From positions 682,001 through 746,000 of the forward strand of contig NZ_CP128647.1 in NCBI RefSeq assembly GCF_030644205.1: 64,000 bases of DNA, read 5' to 3'. Shown here in pieces: positions 1 through 9,640 of the stretch (its first letter is position 1; every line of letters starts with the position of its first letter). This DNA is from Mogibacterium neglectum. Lineage in GTDB: Bacteria; Bacillota; Clostridia; Peptostreptococcales; Anaerovoracaceae. The notes under the pieces are model-generated. The model was given only the letters and a program-made list of their open reading frames with translations. It was not told the DNA's origin and did not search any database. The position numbers were made by a program, and so were the translations under genes.

Positions 1-1
1 A

Positions 2-601
2 TTTGCTGTTTCGGCAAAATTAAATCAGATAAGTTTGCTTAACCCACTGGTAATTGTTGGTTTATTTATCGGGGCAATGCTTCCGTTCCTATTCTCGGCT
101 ATGACTATGAATTCTGTAGGGAAAGCTGCAAATGAGATGATTGAAGAGGTAAGACGCCAGTTCCGTGAGAACAAAGGTATCATGGAAGGGAATGCAAAGC
201 CTGACTATGCTAGATGCGTTCATATCTCAACAGGTGCTGCTCTTCATGAGATGATTGCCCCTGGGCTACTTGCTATTGTTGCGCCTTTACTGATCGGTTT
301 GCTACTTGGAACCGAGGCGCTAGGTGGAATGCTTGCCGGTTCACTTGCCTCAGGTGTTCTTCTAGCCATCATGATGGCTAATGCCGGTGGTGCATGGGAC
401 AATGCAAAGAAATATGTTGAGAGTGGAGCATATGGTGGAAAGGGAAGTGAGACTCATAAAGCTACAGTTGTTGGTGATACTGTTGGTGATCCATTCAAGG
501 ATACATCCGGTCCATCAATCAATATACTTATTAAGCTTATGACTATTGTTTCGCTTGTATTTGCGCCTGTGTTTGTTCATTTCGGCGGGATCCTCTTTTA
601 A
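2..601 (+). CDS. hppA: Membrane-bound ion-translocating pyrophosphatase, C-terminal part (5' end outside window)
   Basis: Only the last ~199 codons are present; the reading frame is open from base 2. The enzyme hydrolyses pyrophosphate and pumps H+ or Na+ across the membrane. The C-terminal membrane core is recognisable: the helix [20 protein letters not shown], the loop [13 protein letters not shown], and the conserved tail segments [15 protein letters not shown] and [20 protein letters not shown], which carry Asp and Lys residues of the pyrophosphate/Mg site in this family. Ion specificity and K+ dependence cannot be read because the deciding residues lie upstream. A hairpin terminator follows 30 bases after the stop, so it ends its own transcription unit. 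Confidence 0.95.
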   Translation, partial: FAVSAKLNQISLLNPLVIVGLFIGAMLPFLFSAMTMNSVGKAANEMIEEVRRQFRENKGIMEGNAKPDYARCVHISTGAALHEMIAPGLLAIVAPLLIGLLLGTEALGGMLAGSLASGVLLAIMMANAGGAWDNAKKYVESGAYGGKGSETHKATVVGDTVGDPFKDTSGPSINILIKLMTIVSLVFAPVFVHFGGILF

Positions 602-630
602 GGGATAGGTAAATATTAATATTAAAAACA

Positions 631-659
631 AGGACATGTACTAACGCACATGTCCTTTT
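631..659 (+). terminator. Rho-independent terminator after hppA
   Basis: Perfect 9-bp stem (AGGACATGT / ACATGTCCT) with an 8-base loop, followed by TTTTA. It separates hppA from pheS. Confidence 0.85.
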
Positions 660-782
660 ATAGTGAAAATACTTAATTTTGTACGAAATGAGACTTTCAG
701 TATTGTTGAATAAAATAACAAAAAATGATAAAATATTTGGGTATATTTTTAAGATAGCATGCTTACAAGGAGGGCCTAAGTT

Positions 783-1820
783 ATGCATAATAGATTAGAA
801 GAGATACGTGAAAATGGTCTTTTACGTATTGCAAACGCTGGAAGTGTTGAAGCTTTACAAGATGTTCGTAGAGAACTAACAGGTAAAAAGGGGACGCTAA
901 CTGATGTGCTCAAAAATCTTGGTAAGCTTGAACCAGAAATGAGAAAATCAGTTGGGATGAAGGCGAATGAAATTAAGAATTTCTTTGCAGAAAAAATTAG
1001 TGAGAGAGAAGAAGAACTCGTTGCATCGAAATCTGCTGTTGATGAGAAAATAGATCTTACTTTACCTGGCACACCTATAAAGAGCGGTGCACTTCATCCA
1101 ATCACTCAGATGTGCTACGACCTCAACGATGCCTTTCTCTCCTTGGGCTTTGAGATATTTAGTGAAAATGATATTAGCAGTGAGAAGTATGCTTTTGACA
1201 ACTTGAATTTCCCAGTAGATCATCCGGCAAGACAGATGATGGATACATACTGGATTGAAGGTACGGAGAACAAGAGCGGAACAGATAGACTTTGTCTTAG
1301 ACCGCATTTAACTGGTGCATCAGTTAGACGCCTGCTTGAAGTTGGCGCACCAACTAGATTTGTATACCCTGGTCGTGTATATAGAAATGAGAACACTGAT
1401 GCAAGGCATGAAAGAGCTTTTTTCCAATATGAGGCTCTCATCGTTGATAAGGACTTATCTTTCTCATCCGGGAAGGTAATGATAGAGACTATTCTTGAAA
1501 AAGTATTTGGTAGGAAGATAAACGTACGTATGCGTGAGGGTTTCTTTCCATTTACTGAGCCTGGATATGAAATTGATATGGAGTGTCTCGTTTGTGGTGG
1601 TAAGGGGTGTAGAGTATGCAATCAGAATGGTTGGATTGAGGTTATGCCTGGTGGTGTTATTCATCCAAATGTTCTTAGGGCTGCTAACCTTGATCCTGAT
1701 GTGTGGACTGGTTTCTACACTAACATTGGTCTGGATAGACTCGTTATGATGCGCTACGGAGTAGATGATGTTAGACTTTTCCATAGTGCTGACCTTAGAT
1801 TCTTAGAGCAGTTCAAGTAG
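783..1820 (+). CDS. pheS: Phenylalanyl-tRNA synthetase alpha subunit
   Basis: Catalytic subunit of the (alpha-beta)2 PheRS that charges tRNA-Phe. The 345-residue length is typical. The N-terminal ~90 residues form the helical tRNA-binding arm. The class II core follows, with motif 2 around VYRNENTDARHERAFFQYE and motif 3 in GLDRLVMMRYGVDDVR. A CxxC-type loop (MECLVCGGKGCRVC) sits between them, as in many bacterial PheS. The start at 783 follows AAGGAGGGCC. It is 9 bases upstream of pheT with which it forms an operon. The leader is only ~120 bases after the hppA terminator and I see no T-box. Confidence 0.97.
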   Translation: MHNRLEEIRENGLLRIANAGSVEALQDVRRELTGKKGTLTDVLKNLGKLEPEMRKSVGMKANEIKNFFAEKISEREEELVASKSAVDEKIDLTLPGTPIKSGALHPITQMCYDLNDAFLSLGFEIFSENDISSEKYAFDNLNFPVDHPARQMMDTYWIEGTENKSGTDRLCLRPHLTGASVRRLLEVGAPTRFVYPGRVYRNENTDARHERAFFQYEALIVDKDLSFSSGKVMIETILEKVFGRKINVRMREGFFPFTEPGYEIDMECLVCGGKGCRVCNQNGWIEVMPGGVIHPNVLRAANLDPDVWTGFYTNIGLDRLVMMRYGVDDVRLFHSADLRFLEQFK

Positions 1821-1829
1821 GAGGGCATT

Positions 1830-4256
1830 ATGAAAGTATCACTTAATTGGGTAAAAGAATATATCGATATACCTGTGGATTTGACGAATTCTCAAATTGC
1901 ATATGATTTAACTATGAGAACTGTTGAGGTTGAAGATGTTGTTGATACTGCTGAAAAGTTCCATGATGTTGTTGTTGGTAAGATTACAGCAGTTAATGCG
2001 CACCCTAATGCTGATAAACTCAGAGTTTGTATGGTAGATATCGGTGAAGCAGAGGACGTACAGATTGTATGCGGTGGTTCGAACTTGTACGAGGGTGAAA
2101 AAGTTGTTGTTTCTAAGCCAGGTGCCGAGGTTTACTGGCATGGTGAAAATGAGCTCATGAAGATTAAAGAAACGAAGATGCGTGGAGTAACTTCGTATGG
2201 CATGATCTGTGGAGCGGAAGAGGTTTATCTTGAAGATCTTTATCCAACTGATGATCCTACTGTAATTGTTGATCTCGGAGATATTGATGCAATTCCTGGA
2301 CAGAACATAGCAGATGTAATCGGCATGAATGATACCGTTCTTGAGATTGATAATAAGTCGCTGACGAATAGACCTGATCTATGGGGGCACTATGGTATTG
2401 CAAGGGAATTAGCGGCAATTTACAAATTACCTTTAAAGCCTCTTGACGAATTTGTTGTACCAGAAGGACTTAAGGATTATGACGTTGAAATTGACTGTAC
2501 GGAAAAATGCTATAGATATGCATGCTTAGAGATTAGAAATCTATCTATTAAAGAATCACCTCTATGGATGAAAACAGCTATTATTAACGGTGGCATGAGG
2601 CCAATCAATGCTATTGTCGATATAACTAACTACATAATGCTCAGTGTCGGACAGCCAACACATGCATTTGATAGAACTCACGTTACAGGTGGGAAGATTA
2701 TCGTTCGCAACGCAAAGTCCGATGAGAAACTAGAACTGCTCGATGGGGAAAATATTGAACTTACTCCTGAAGATTTGGTTATTTGCGATGTTGAAGGTCC
2801 AATTGCGCTTGCAGGAATCAGAGGCGGCAAAAAGGACTCTATACTTGATGATACAGTTGATGTTGTTCTTGAAGTAGCGAACTTCACCGCAGGCGCTATC
2901 AGAAATACAGGAAAGCGCTTTGATGAGAAGACGGATGCATCCATAAGGTATGAAAAAGGAATCGATACCCAGAGAGTTAATCAGGGGCTCGCGCTTGGTG
3001 TTAAACTTTTTAAGGAAATATTCCCTGAAGCTGAATTCACTGCGTTTAAGGATGTAAATCCAGTAGTAACTAAGAGAGCTGAGGTTCATGTTACAAAGGC
3101 TTTCCTTGATACTAGGCTTGGAAAGGTTCTCGATGATAATGAGATTTCAGATACATTGAGACGCCTAGGATTTGATGTTGAATTCAATAAAGGAGTATTT
3201 CATACACTTGCGCCAACGTGGCGTTCAACAGGGGATATCTCGATGAGAGACGATGTGCTTGGCGAGATTGCAAGATTAATTGGCTATGAAAATTTCGAAG
3301 CGAAGCCATTACCTGTTAACTTTGAAAGTGCAGTTCACCAAATAGACATGGATCTCAACAGACATCTAAGAGAGCACCTAGCTTTCAGGTGTGGATTTAA
3401 CGAGATATTCACTTATCCTTGGATTGATGAGAAATATATAAAAGCGGCTAAGATTGATATGGATAATGGAGTTAGACTTGCGACTCCTCCAGCTCCAGAG
3501 TTAGCGACTTTAAGGCAGTCGCTGGTACCTGGTGCGCTTGAAGCTGTCGTAAAGAACCTCAGATACTACGATGAGTTTAAAATTTTTGAGGTTGCAGAAG
3601 TTTTTGAAAAGGGAGAGTTTCACCCCTCATCAGAAGATGAGACACTGCCAGTTCACAAACTTATGCTCACAGGTGCAATGGTAGGTAAGGATGCAAAATC
3701 TTTATTCTATGAAACGAAGGGTGTAGTGGAATCACTGCCAAGGTATTGTCATATGAATGAATATCAGTTTAAGCAGATTGAGAGACCATCATGGGCTGAT
3801 TCGGAAGTATATCTCAATATCTTAAATGATGAGAAAGAGATTATAGGATCACTTGGGCTAATCTCAGTTGCAACGCTTTCTGATGCTGGTGTAAAAAAGG
3901 CTAGTGCTGCTGTGTTTGAACTAGATGTAAAGAAACTAGTTCCATTTACATCAAGAACAAACGAATTTGTACACTTGCCACAATTTCCTCTTGTAGAGGA
4001 AGATTTATCACTTCTAGCAGATGAAGATGTCAAATGGGAAGACATATATGAGGCAATCAAATATATGGCTAAGGAAGTTAGCTTCATAGAAGAGTACAGA
4101 GGCTCTCAAATTCCAGAAGGCAAGAAATCCATAATGCTTCGTATAAAGCTTGGAAATGATGATAGCACCATGACTGCCAAGCAAATCGAAAAAAAGACTA
4201 AGAATATCTTAAATGTACTTGCCAAGAAAACTGGAGTTACTCTTAGAGAAGAGTAA
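1830..4256 (+). CDS. pheT: Phenylalanyl-tRNA synthetase beta subunit
   Basis: Structural, editing and tRNA-binding subunit of PheRS, 808 residues, full length. Domains in order: EMAP/OB tRNA-binding domain near residues 40-150 (HPNADKLRVCMVDIG), the B3/B4 editing region (~210-390, with VDITNYIMLSVGQPTHAFD), B5 (~400-470), the catalytic-like core, and a C-terminal ferredoxin-fold anticodon-binding domain (~715-808, ending near TGVTLREE). Start follows AGGAGGGCATT. Co-transcribed with pheS and closed by the hairpin at 4297. Confidence 0.97.
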   Translation: MKVSLNWVKEYIDIPVDLTNSQIAYDLTMRTVEVEDVVDTAEKFHDVVVGKITAVNAHPNADKLRVCMVDIGEAEDVQIVCGGSNLYEGEKVVVSKPGAEVYWHGENELMKIKETKMRGVTSYGMICGAEEVYLEDLYPTDDPTVIVDLGDIDAIPGQNIADVIGMNDTVLEIDNKSLTNRPDLWGHYGIARELAAIYKLPLKPLDEFVVPEGLKDYDVEIDCTEKCYRYACLEIRNLSIKESPLWMKTAIINGGMRPINAIVDITNYIMLSVGQPTHAFDRTHVTGGKIIVRNAKSDEKLELLDGENIELTPEDLVICDVEGPIALAGIRGGKKDSILDDTVDVVLEVANFTAGAIRNTGKRFDEKTDASIRYEKGIDTQRVNQGLALGVKLFKEIFPEAEFTAFKDVNPVVTKRAEVHVTKAFLDTRLGKVLDDNEISDTLRRLGFDVEFNKGVFHTLAPTWRSTGDISMRDDVLGEIARLIGYENFEAKPLPVNFESAVHQIDMDLNRHLREHLAFRCGFNEIFTYPWIDEKYIKAAKIDMDNGVRLATPPAPELATLRQSLVPGALEAVVKNLRYYDEFKIFEVAEVFEKGEFHPSSEDETLPVHKLMLTGAMVGKDAKSLFYETKGVVESLPRYCHMNEYQFKQIERPSWADSEVYLNILNDEKEIIGSLGLISVATLSDAGVKKASAAVFELDVKKLVPFTSRTNEFVHLPQFPLVEEDLSLLADEDVKWEDIYEAIKYMAKEVSFIEEYRGSQIPEGKKSIMLRIKLGNDDSTMTAKQIEKKTKNILNVLAKKTGVTLREE

Positions 4257-4296
4257 CGAGCTTATGATTATCACATCAATATATCTGGTCTAAATT

Positions 4297-4330
4297 AAAA
4301 GGGTCACTGAATTGATACAGCGACCCTTTT
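4297..4330 (+). terminator. Terminator after pheT
   Basis: Stem AAAAGGGTC / GACCCTTTT flanking a ~16-base loop. The A-tract on one side and T-tract on the other let it serve both pheT and the converging thiN. Confidence 0.8.
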
Positions 4331-4425
4331 AGCGTGAATAATTTTTATTATAGTTATAGAAAAAGACTGTGATAAATAGTCCAATGACTTTAACATCCAT
4401 ATGAGATTAGGTGAATATTCCTCAA

Positions 4426-5070
4426 CTAATCTCCAGAGCGTATTAACAGAACCTTGCCATGATGCACAGAAATATGTGCCTGATTAAGAATAATCTCGTT
4501 CGAGATGCAAAGTGTCGATGCTCGAGAAATTGAAGCGTTATCGAGGTTATATTTAGCTCCTGTGATGGAAACACCATCTGCAATTGAATCTAATGATACA
4601 AGTGAGAAATATCTATATGCAGAGGTGTGAGTTAGTAATATTGAATTGCATGATTCACTATCAAGTAGCTGCATAGAATTTTTCCCATCCATGAATTCGA
4701 GGTGATCAAGCTTGCCAATATATTTTTCAAGTAGGCCTACATTGCCTAAAGTATGATCAAGCCTGCCACCTATTCCACCATACACCGTTATATCTCTAAT
4801 GCCTAGTTCAATTGCGTGATTGATAGCAGCTTCAGTATCGGTGAGATCTTTTTCAGAAGGTAGTGTGATGTATAGGCAATCTAGGCGGTTGCTCGTGACT
4901 GTGGAATCAAAATCTCCAATCACGCAGTCTGGCCTTATGCCATATGTGTTCGCTATATCTACACCACCGTCCGCACATATAATGTAATCGCTAGTACAAG
5001 AGAGTGTATTTAAGTGAGATATATCTATCTTTTCAACAAATGATAGGATAATTAAAGCTGTATTATACAT
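4426..5070 (-). CDS. thiN: Thiamine pyrophosphokinase
   Basis: Transfers pyrophosphate from ATP to thiamine to give the cofactor TPP (salvage route). 214 residues, normal for the family. The N-terminal catalytic domain shows ICADGGVDIAN, the Asp-rich DCVIGDFDS and SEKDLTDTEAAI, and the YGGIGGRLDHTLGN loop, all hallmark substrate-binding motifs. The C-terminal half is the thiamine-binding beta domain (GVSITGAKYNLDN). It stands alone on the minus strand, converging on pheT and divergent from the next gene. No TPP riboswitch was seen upstream. Confidence 0.93.
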   Translation of the reverse strand: MYNTALIILSFVEKIDISHLNTLSCTSDYIICADGGVDIANTYGIRPDCVIGDFDSTVTSNRLDCLYITLPSEKDLTDTEAAINHAIELGIRDITVYGGIGGRLDHTLGNVGLLEKYIGKLDHLEFMDGKNSMQLLDSESCNSILLTHTSAYRYFSLVSLDSIADGVSITGAKYNLDNASISRASTLCISNEIILNQAHISVHHGKVLLIRSGD

Positions 5071-5154
5071 TGTGTCACCTAATCCTTAAATCTTGAATTA
5101 CTACTTTTAGTATATTACAATTAGAGACGATTCTAAACTAGAAAGTGAGCTATA

Positions 5155-5994
5155 ATGACTGAAAATAATAATCATTACATTGTTCAAGAAGATTTGGGCG
5201 AGATAAGGTATCTGTCGATAATGCACATGAAGGATACCATGATTCAATATATCTTAGGAATCATTTTATTTTATGTGTTTATGGATTTGGTACCAGATGT
5301 CCTGGGTTTCTTTGTGCCTAGATCATATTTTAAAGTTGTTTCAGAAGATATTAATCCCAAACTTCTTGCTGAATTACCAGATATTGCGTTTTCATCGTTT
5401 GTATATGTTGTGGCGCTTGGTGGCGTCCTGATGCTTGGGCGTTCGTTCTATATACTCAGATATCTAAGAAATAAACAAATAGACTACCCGTCAATCCTCG
5501 ATGGAGTAAGATTTTTCTTTAGTGCTACGCTAATTTATATAATTCAGATGACTACAATATCAATCCTAGCAATGTTCTTGATAGTGCCAGGCGTGATTGC
5601 ATTTTATATGTTTAGGCAGGCATTCAATATATTAGCTGAGGATCCATCTAAAAGTGCAATTAGTTGCCTAACAGAAAGCCGGAGATTGATGGCAGGGAAT
5701 AAGTTTCGAATGTTCCAGCTAGATATGACATATATCCCGTTTGTAATTTTTTCTAGCATACCACTAGTATTATTTTCCGTTATGGGAATGCCTGAGGTGG
5801 GGAGCTATACGAAATTAGTTGCAATTTTCATTACATTCATACTTAAACTTCCTATATATCATGCAATGGGGAATATTTTCTTTGGAGAGACAGTATTTTA
5901 CGAATTAATGGTTGCAAAGGGTTTTAGAAATTTTACTTATAAGGGTGAATCGGTGTTTAGAGCAGGAGCAAGAGCTAAGATATTTAAGAAATAA
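5155..5994 (+). CDS. DUF975-type integral membrane protein
   Basis: 279 residues with about five to six hydrophobic segments, preceded by a short cytoplasmic N-terminus. The central motif around SCLTESRRLMAGNKFRMFQL matches the 'S...M.G.K.R.F.L' signature of DUF975 family membrane proteins, whose function is unknown. It is a single-gene unit between divergent thiN and a terminator shared with the converging penicillin-binding protein. Start at 5155 is preceded by a weak ribosome site (AAAGTGAGC). The family call is from memory of the motif and is moderately secure. Confidence 0.6.
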   Translation: MTENNNHYIVQEDLGEIRYLSIMHMKDTMIQYILGIILFYVFMDLVPDVLGFFVPRSYFKVVSEDINPKLLAELPDIAFSSFVYVVALGGVLMLGRSFYILRYLRNKQIDYPSILDGVRFFFSATLIYIIQMTTISILAMFLIVPGVIAFYMFRQAFNILAEDPSKSAISCLTESRRLMAGNKFRMFQLDMTYIPFVIFSSIPLVLFSVMGMPEVGSYTKLVAIFITFILKLPIYHAMGNIFFGETVFYELMVAKGFRNFTYKGESVFRAGARAKIFKK

Positions 5995-6052
5995 ATTCAG
6001 TAAACCATAATAAAATTCAATACTAAGACTGAAATAATTGCTAATAAATAAG

Positions 6053-6087
6053 GCGGGGAGTCTCTGTTGAAGTTTGAGAATCCCCGC
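6053..6087. terminator. Bidirectional terminator between converging genes
   Basis: Stem GCGGGGA-G-TCTC / GAGA-A-TCCCCGC with an ~11-base loop. It lies between the DUF975 gene (+) and the class A PBP (-). Confidence 0.8.
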
Positions 6088-6139
6088 TATTTACGTGCTA
6101 GTCTTTAGGATATTATATGATGATGCTAAAAAATTTTAA

Positions 6140-9100
6140 TTATGGATTATTTGACTGCCCTTGGTTATTTCCTTGATTATTACCCTGATTGCCTTGATTA
6201 TTCTGGTTGCCCTGGTTGTTACCCTGGCTATTATTGGAACCGCTATTATCGTTCTGCGACTGATTGGTTTGCTCCTGCTCTTCTTCGATAGTCTCAGTTT
6301 CTTCAGATTTTTCGCTAGGTTTATTACCTAGTCCACCTTCTGTTCCCTTGGTGAAGTATTCTCCGTTCTTATGGACAACATTAGAAGGAGCTGGCTTGTA
6401 TGAGCCTTTTCTAATATTAGGAACATTACGCATGATTCTTGACCACAGGCTTGCGGCAGAAACTGAAGAAGAAGTTAAAGGAATATTCACATCGGTACCA
6501 ATCCATAGAGAAGCTGCATATTTTGGTGTGATTCCATCAAACCATATATCGTAGTTGCTATTTGTAGTACCTGTCTTACCTCCAACTTCAACACCAGAGA
6601 TAGCAGCATTTGAACCTGTTCCACCATTTACAACGGACTTAAGCATTGTAACCATGATATAAGCAACACCTTCGTCCAGGACTTTGTGCTTCTTCTTTTC
6701 AGTTGTAAGAATTGTGTGCCCATCTCTATCTACAACTTTTGTAAACACTCTATTCTCAACGCGAACGCCACCATTAGGGAAGGTAGCATATGCTTCCGCC
6801 ATCTCATAGGGGGAAACACCCTTTGATAGGCCACCGAGAGCAAGTGCAGCAGGGTTCATATCTCCATTTGCTGACTTATTGAGTGTGCTAATTCCGTACT
6901 TCTCAACCATGCTAGCAGAATAGTCTGCACCAATCTGCTCATATAATTTTACAGCAACAACGTTTGTTGAAGTTTGCATACCTTTACGCATTGTCATAGG
7001 TCCAGAGTATTTGTTGTTTGAATTCTTAGGCCAAATTCTGCCGTTAATCTTAATTGGTTCGTCGATAATAATCGATGCGGCGGTTAGATAATCACCGTAG
7101 TTATCAGTTCCTTGCTTATCGTTTCCTGGATCGACAAGTGGGTATTTCTGACCTTGCTCAGCATATTCATAACTTCTCTGTAGTGCTGCACTGTATACTG
7201 CGAGTGGTTTTATTGAAGAACCAGGCTGTCTAGGGTTAATTGCGCGGTTATATAGTTGTTTTCCAGTAACGCCACGACCACCAACCATGGCTTTTACTTT
7301 TCCAGTACCAACTTCAGTGATTACCATAGCTCCTTGAGGCTGTATAACTTTATCCTGCAGTATATATAGCTTGTCAGTGAAAGCTGGATTTCCATTGACG
7401 GTCGTTACTAACTTGCTGTTATTCTTTATGAATTTAGCACTGATTACAAGATTGCCAGATTTATCCATGGACTTGCTATTGCTTGGAATATTGATATATC
7501 CGCCTGGAACTATGTACAAGCTACTATTTTCTATTACATATGAAGGTTTTAGCTCAAGGCTATAATCAGTACCATTAGCCGTGGAAGTCTTGTAAATATT
7601 TAGTCGCTTGTTCTTGTAAAGTGTGATTGAACCATCAGCGTTATTCTTATACTCGCCATCTTGAAGTACGAATTTATCATCTTGAATCATATTATTGTAT
7701 GCATAGAGAGTAATAGAACCCTTATCACTTACGATATTTCCTGAACTATCTTTTTTAAGTCCGGTTAGTGAAGGGAAGTAGCTACCTTCATTAAATCCAT
7801 CTTCAACGGCTTTCTGTGCCTTGGAATCCATGGTCGAGTAAATCTTGAGACCGCCATTGTAAACCATATCACGCGCACTCTTGTAGTCGAGTTTATACTT
7901 CTTCATAAGAGCTTTGATTACCTGATTCACAGTATAATCGGTGAAGTAAGAAGTGCTTGCTTCACTTTCAGAACTTAATGAAGGGTTTATGAAATCTACA
8001 AGATTAGCAGATGCATTATCATCATATTGAGCCTTTGTGATATAGCCCTGATTATACATAAGCTTAAGGGCAATCTGACGACGTGATTTTGAAATATCAT
8101 TTGCAATGTAAGTCTTCCCACTTACCTTAATAGGAGTTGACGTTTCCTTCGATGCAAGTGGAGAATCAGCATTTTGAATTAGTGAATACGTATCTGGAGA
8201 CTGTGGCATTGAAGCAAGAGCGGCACTTTCTTTTATAGAAAGCTCGCTTACGCTCTTTGAAAAATAAGTCTTTGAAGCATTCTCTATACCGTAGTTGCCA
8301 TATCCAAAGTAAATGCTGTTTACATATGCTGCAAAAATCTCTTTTTTAGTTAGGGTTCTCTCAATTTTAGCAGCATAATACATCTCGAGAATTTTACGGC
8401 GAACGGATCGTTGACTCTTAATATTTGGTAGATACACGTTCCTTGCTAACTGCTGGGTAAGTGTACTCGTACCACGAATGTTTCCATGTCCAAAAGAGGA
8501 GACTATAGCTCCTGCCATTCTCGTCCAGTTGAAACCATGGTGTTTCCAGAAGGTTTTATCCTCAAGAGCCACAAATGCATCAACTGTGTGCTTCGGAATA
8601 TCTTTATATTTGATAATAGTACGACTTTCACCATTATTGACACTTCCAACACGCTTACCGGTATCATCGTATATAATCGTATCAGTTGAAATTTGATCAT
8701 AAATCTTATGAGGATTGATCTTAGGAGCGAAGGCGATAACCACTGATGCGTAGATTGAAAACATAAGCGTCATCACTACACCCATAACGATAAAGTTGCG
8801 TATAGCATACTTTATGCTGAATGTACGAGCCTTATTCTTAACTTTTTTTCCAGCTACCATGATGTACTCTCCAGCTCCAGGTGTATAGTATGGGTTTGGC
8901 TTAGTAAATACGCGCTTGATAAACTGAACAGGGTGTCTAAGATCACGCTTAGGTTTAAAGCCTCCATCTTCACCGCGTGTCTTAGCTTTCTGTTCCTGTT
9001 TTAAAAGCTTCTTTTCTTCTTTTGCTCTTTTTCGTATTGATTTATCATGTTTTGCAGCTTCGGCCTCAGCTTTAGCAACTTGTTCATGAAAAGCAGCCTT

Positions 9101-9421
9101 GCCATCTTTGCTAATTATTCGAGCTTTGCTGTTAAGTGCTGTTTCATCAGTACTGTTATTATGTTTTACAGAATATTTCTCAAGATTATTTTTCAATCTA
9201 TTCTTTTTTGCTTCTGTATCAGCCTTAGCAACCTGCTCATGGAAGGAAAGACCTTTTTTCTCGATTCCGTTAGCAGCCTGTGCACGCTTTTCACGCTGTG
9301 CTTTTTCAAACTTCAATTGTGCTACATGATTTGCGACTATGCGCATTTCTTCTGAGGAAAGGCGTTCGCCATTCTGTAGTTTTTTTATTAATTCTTTTAT
9401 GTTTGTTGAATTGTTTTCCAT
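6140..9421 (-). CDS. Class A penicillin-binding protein (glycosyltransferase/transpeptidase, PBP1A type)
   Basis: Bifunctional peptidoglycan synthase of 1,093 residues. The start at 9421 (MENNSTN) is chosen because AAGAGG precedes it; an in-frame upstream extension lacks one. Order: long charged cytoplasmic region (1-~205), one membrane helix (~210-232), GT51 glycosyltransferase domain with EDKTFWKHHGF and GTSTLTQQLARN, then the transpeptidase domain with RQPGSSIKPLAV (SxxK serine), TSTNVVAVKL (SxN) and GGKTGTTNSNYD (KTGT). The C-terminus is a Gln/Asn/Gly-rich tail of short NNQG-like repeats, probably disordered and outside the membrane. The cytoplasmic region contains a duplicated FHEQVAKA motif (residues ~60 and ~111). 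Stands alone, divergent from comEC. Confidence 0.95.
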   Translation of the reverse strand: MENNSTNIKELIKKLQNGERLSSEEMRIVANHVAQLKFEKAQREKRAQAANGIEKKGLSFHEQVAKADTEAKKNRLKNNLEKYSVKHNNSTDETALNSKARIISKDGKAAFHEQVAKAEAEAAKHDKSIRKRAKEEKKLLKQEQKAKTRGEDGGFKPKRDLRHPVQFIKRVFTKPNPYYTPGAGEYIMVAGKKVKNKARTFSIKYAIRNFIVMGVVMTLMFSIYASVVIAFAPKINPHKIYDQISTDTIIYDDTGKRVGSVNNGESRTIIKYKDIPKHTVDAFVALEDKTFWKHHGFNWTRMAGAIVSSFGHGNIRGTSTLTQQLARNVYLPNIKSQRSVRRKILEMYYAAKIERTLTKKEIFAAYVNSIYFGYGNYGIENASKTYFSKSVSELSIKESAALASMPQSPDTYSLIQNADSPLASKETSTPIKVSGKTYIANDISKSRRQIALKLMYNQGYITKAQYDDNASANLVDFINPSLSSESEASTSYFTDYTVNQVIKALMKKYKLDYKSARDMVYNGGLKIYSTMDSKAQKAVEDGFNEGSYFPSLTGLKKDSSGNIVSDKGSITLYAYNNMIQDDKFVLQDGEYKNNADGSITLYKNKRLNIYKTSTANGTDYSLELKPSYVIENSSLYIVPGGYINIPSNSKSMDKSGNLVISAKFIKNNSKLVTTVNGNPAFTDKLYILQDKVIQPQGAMVITEVGTGKVKAMVGGRGVTGKQLYNRAINPRQPGSSIKPLAVYSAALQRSYEYAEQGQKYPLVDPGNDKQGTDNYGDYLTAASIIIDEPIKINGRIWPKNSNNKYSGPMTMRKGMQTSTNVVAVKLYEQIGADYSASMVEKYGISTLNKSANGDMNPAALALGGLSKGVSPYEMAEAYATFPNGGVRVENRVFTKVVDRDGHTILTTEKKKHKVLDEGVAYIMVTMLKSVVNGGTGSNAAISGVEVGGKTGTTNSNYDIWFDGITPKYAASLWIGTDVNIPLTSSSVSAASLWSRIMRNVPNIRKGSYKPAPSNVVHKNGEYFTKGTEGGLGNKPSEKSEETETIEEEQEQTNQSQNDNSGSNNSQGNNQGNQNNQGNQGNNQGNNQGQSNNP

Positions 9422-9640
9422 AAATTGCCTCTTAAATAAAATATGACATATTATTCTACCATGAATCACTTGAAAAATGAACATTCAGGACGATTTTAAT
9501 GTGAAGATTATATGTGCATATTAGATGATCATTATCTGTATAAATTAAATATGTGCTGAAGGGAATTCCTGCGCGTGATAACATCTGATAAATATATAAA
9601 ACTTAATATTATAGACGTTTGTTAAGCGGTGGTGTTAAGT

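Noticed and set aside
601-782. T-box riboswitch before pheS
   Set aside because: After the hppA terminator only ~120 bases remain, and no T-box core sequence or antiterminator is seen.
2678-2944. Minus-strand ORF inside pheT, and similar antisense ORFs in ruvA, ruvB, queA and recN
   Set aside because: Low-complexity Ser/Phe-rich translations typical of the antisense of real genes, with no ribosome sites.
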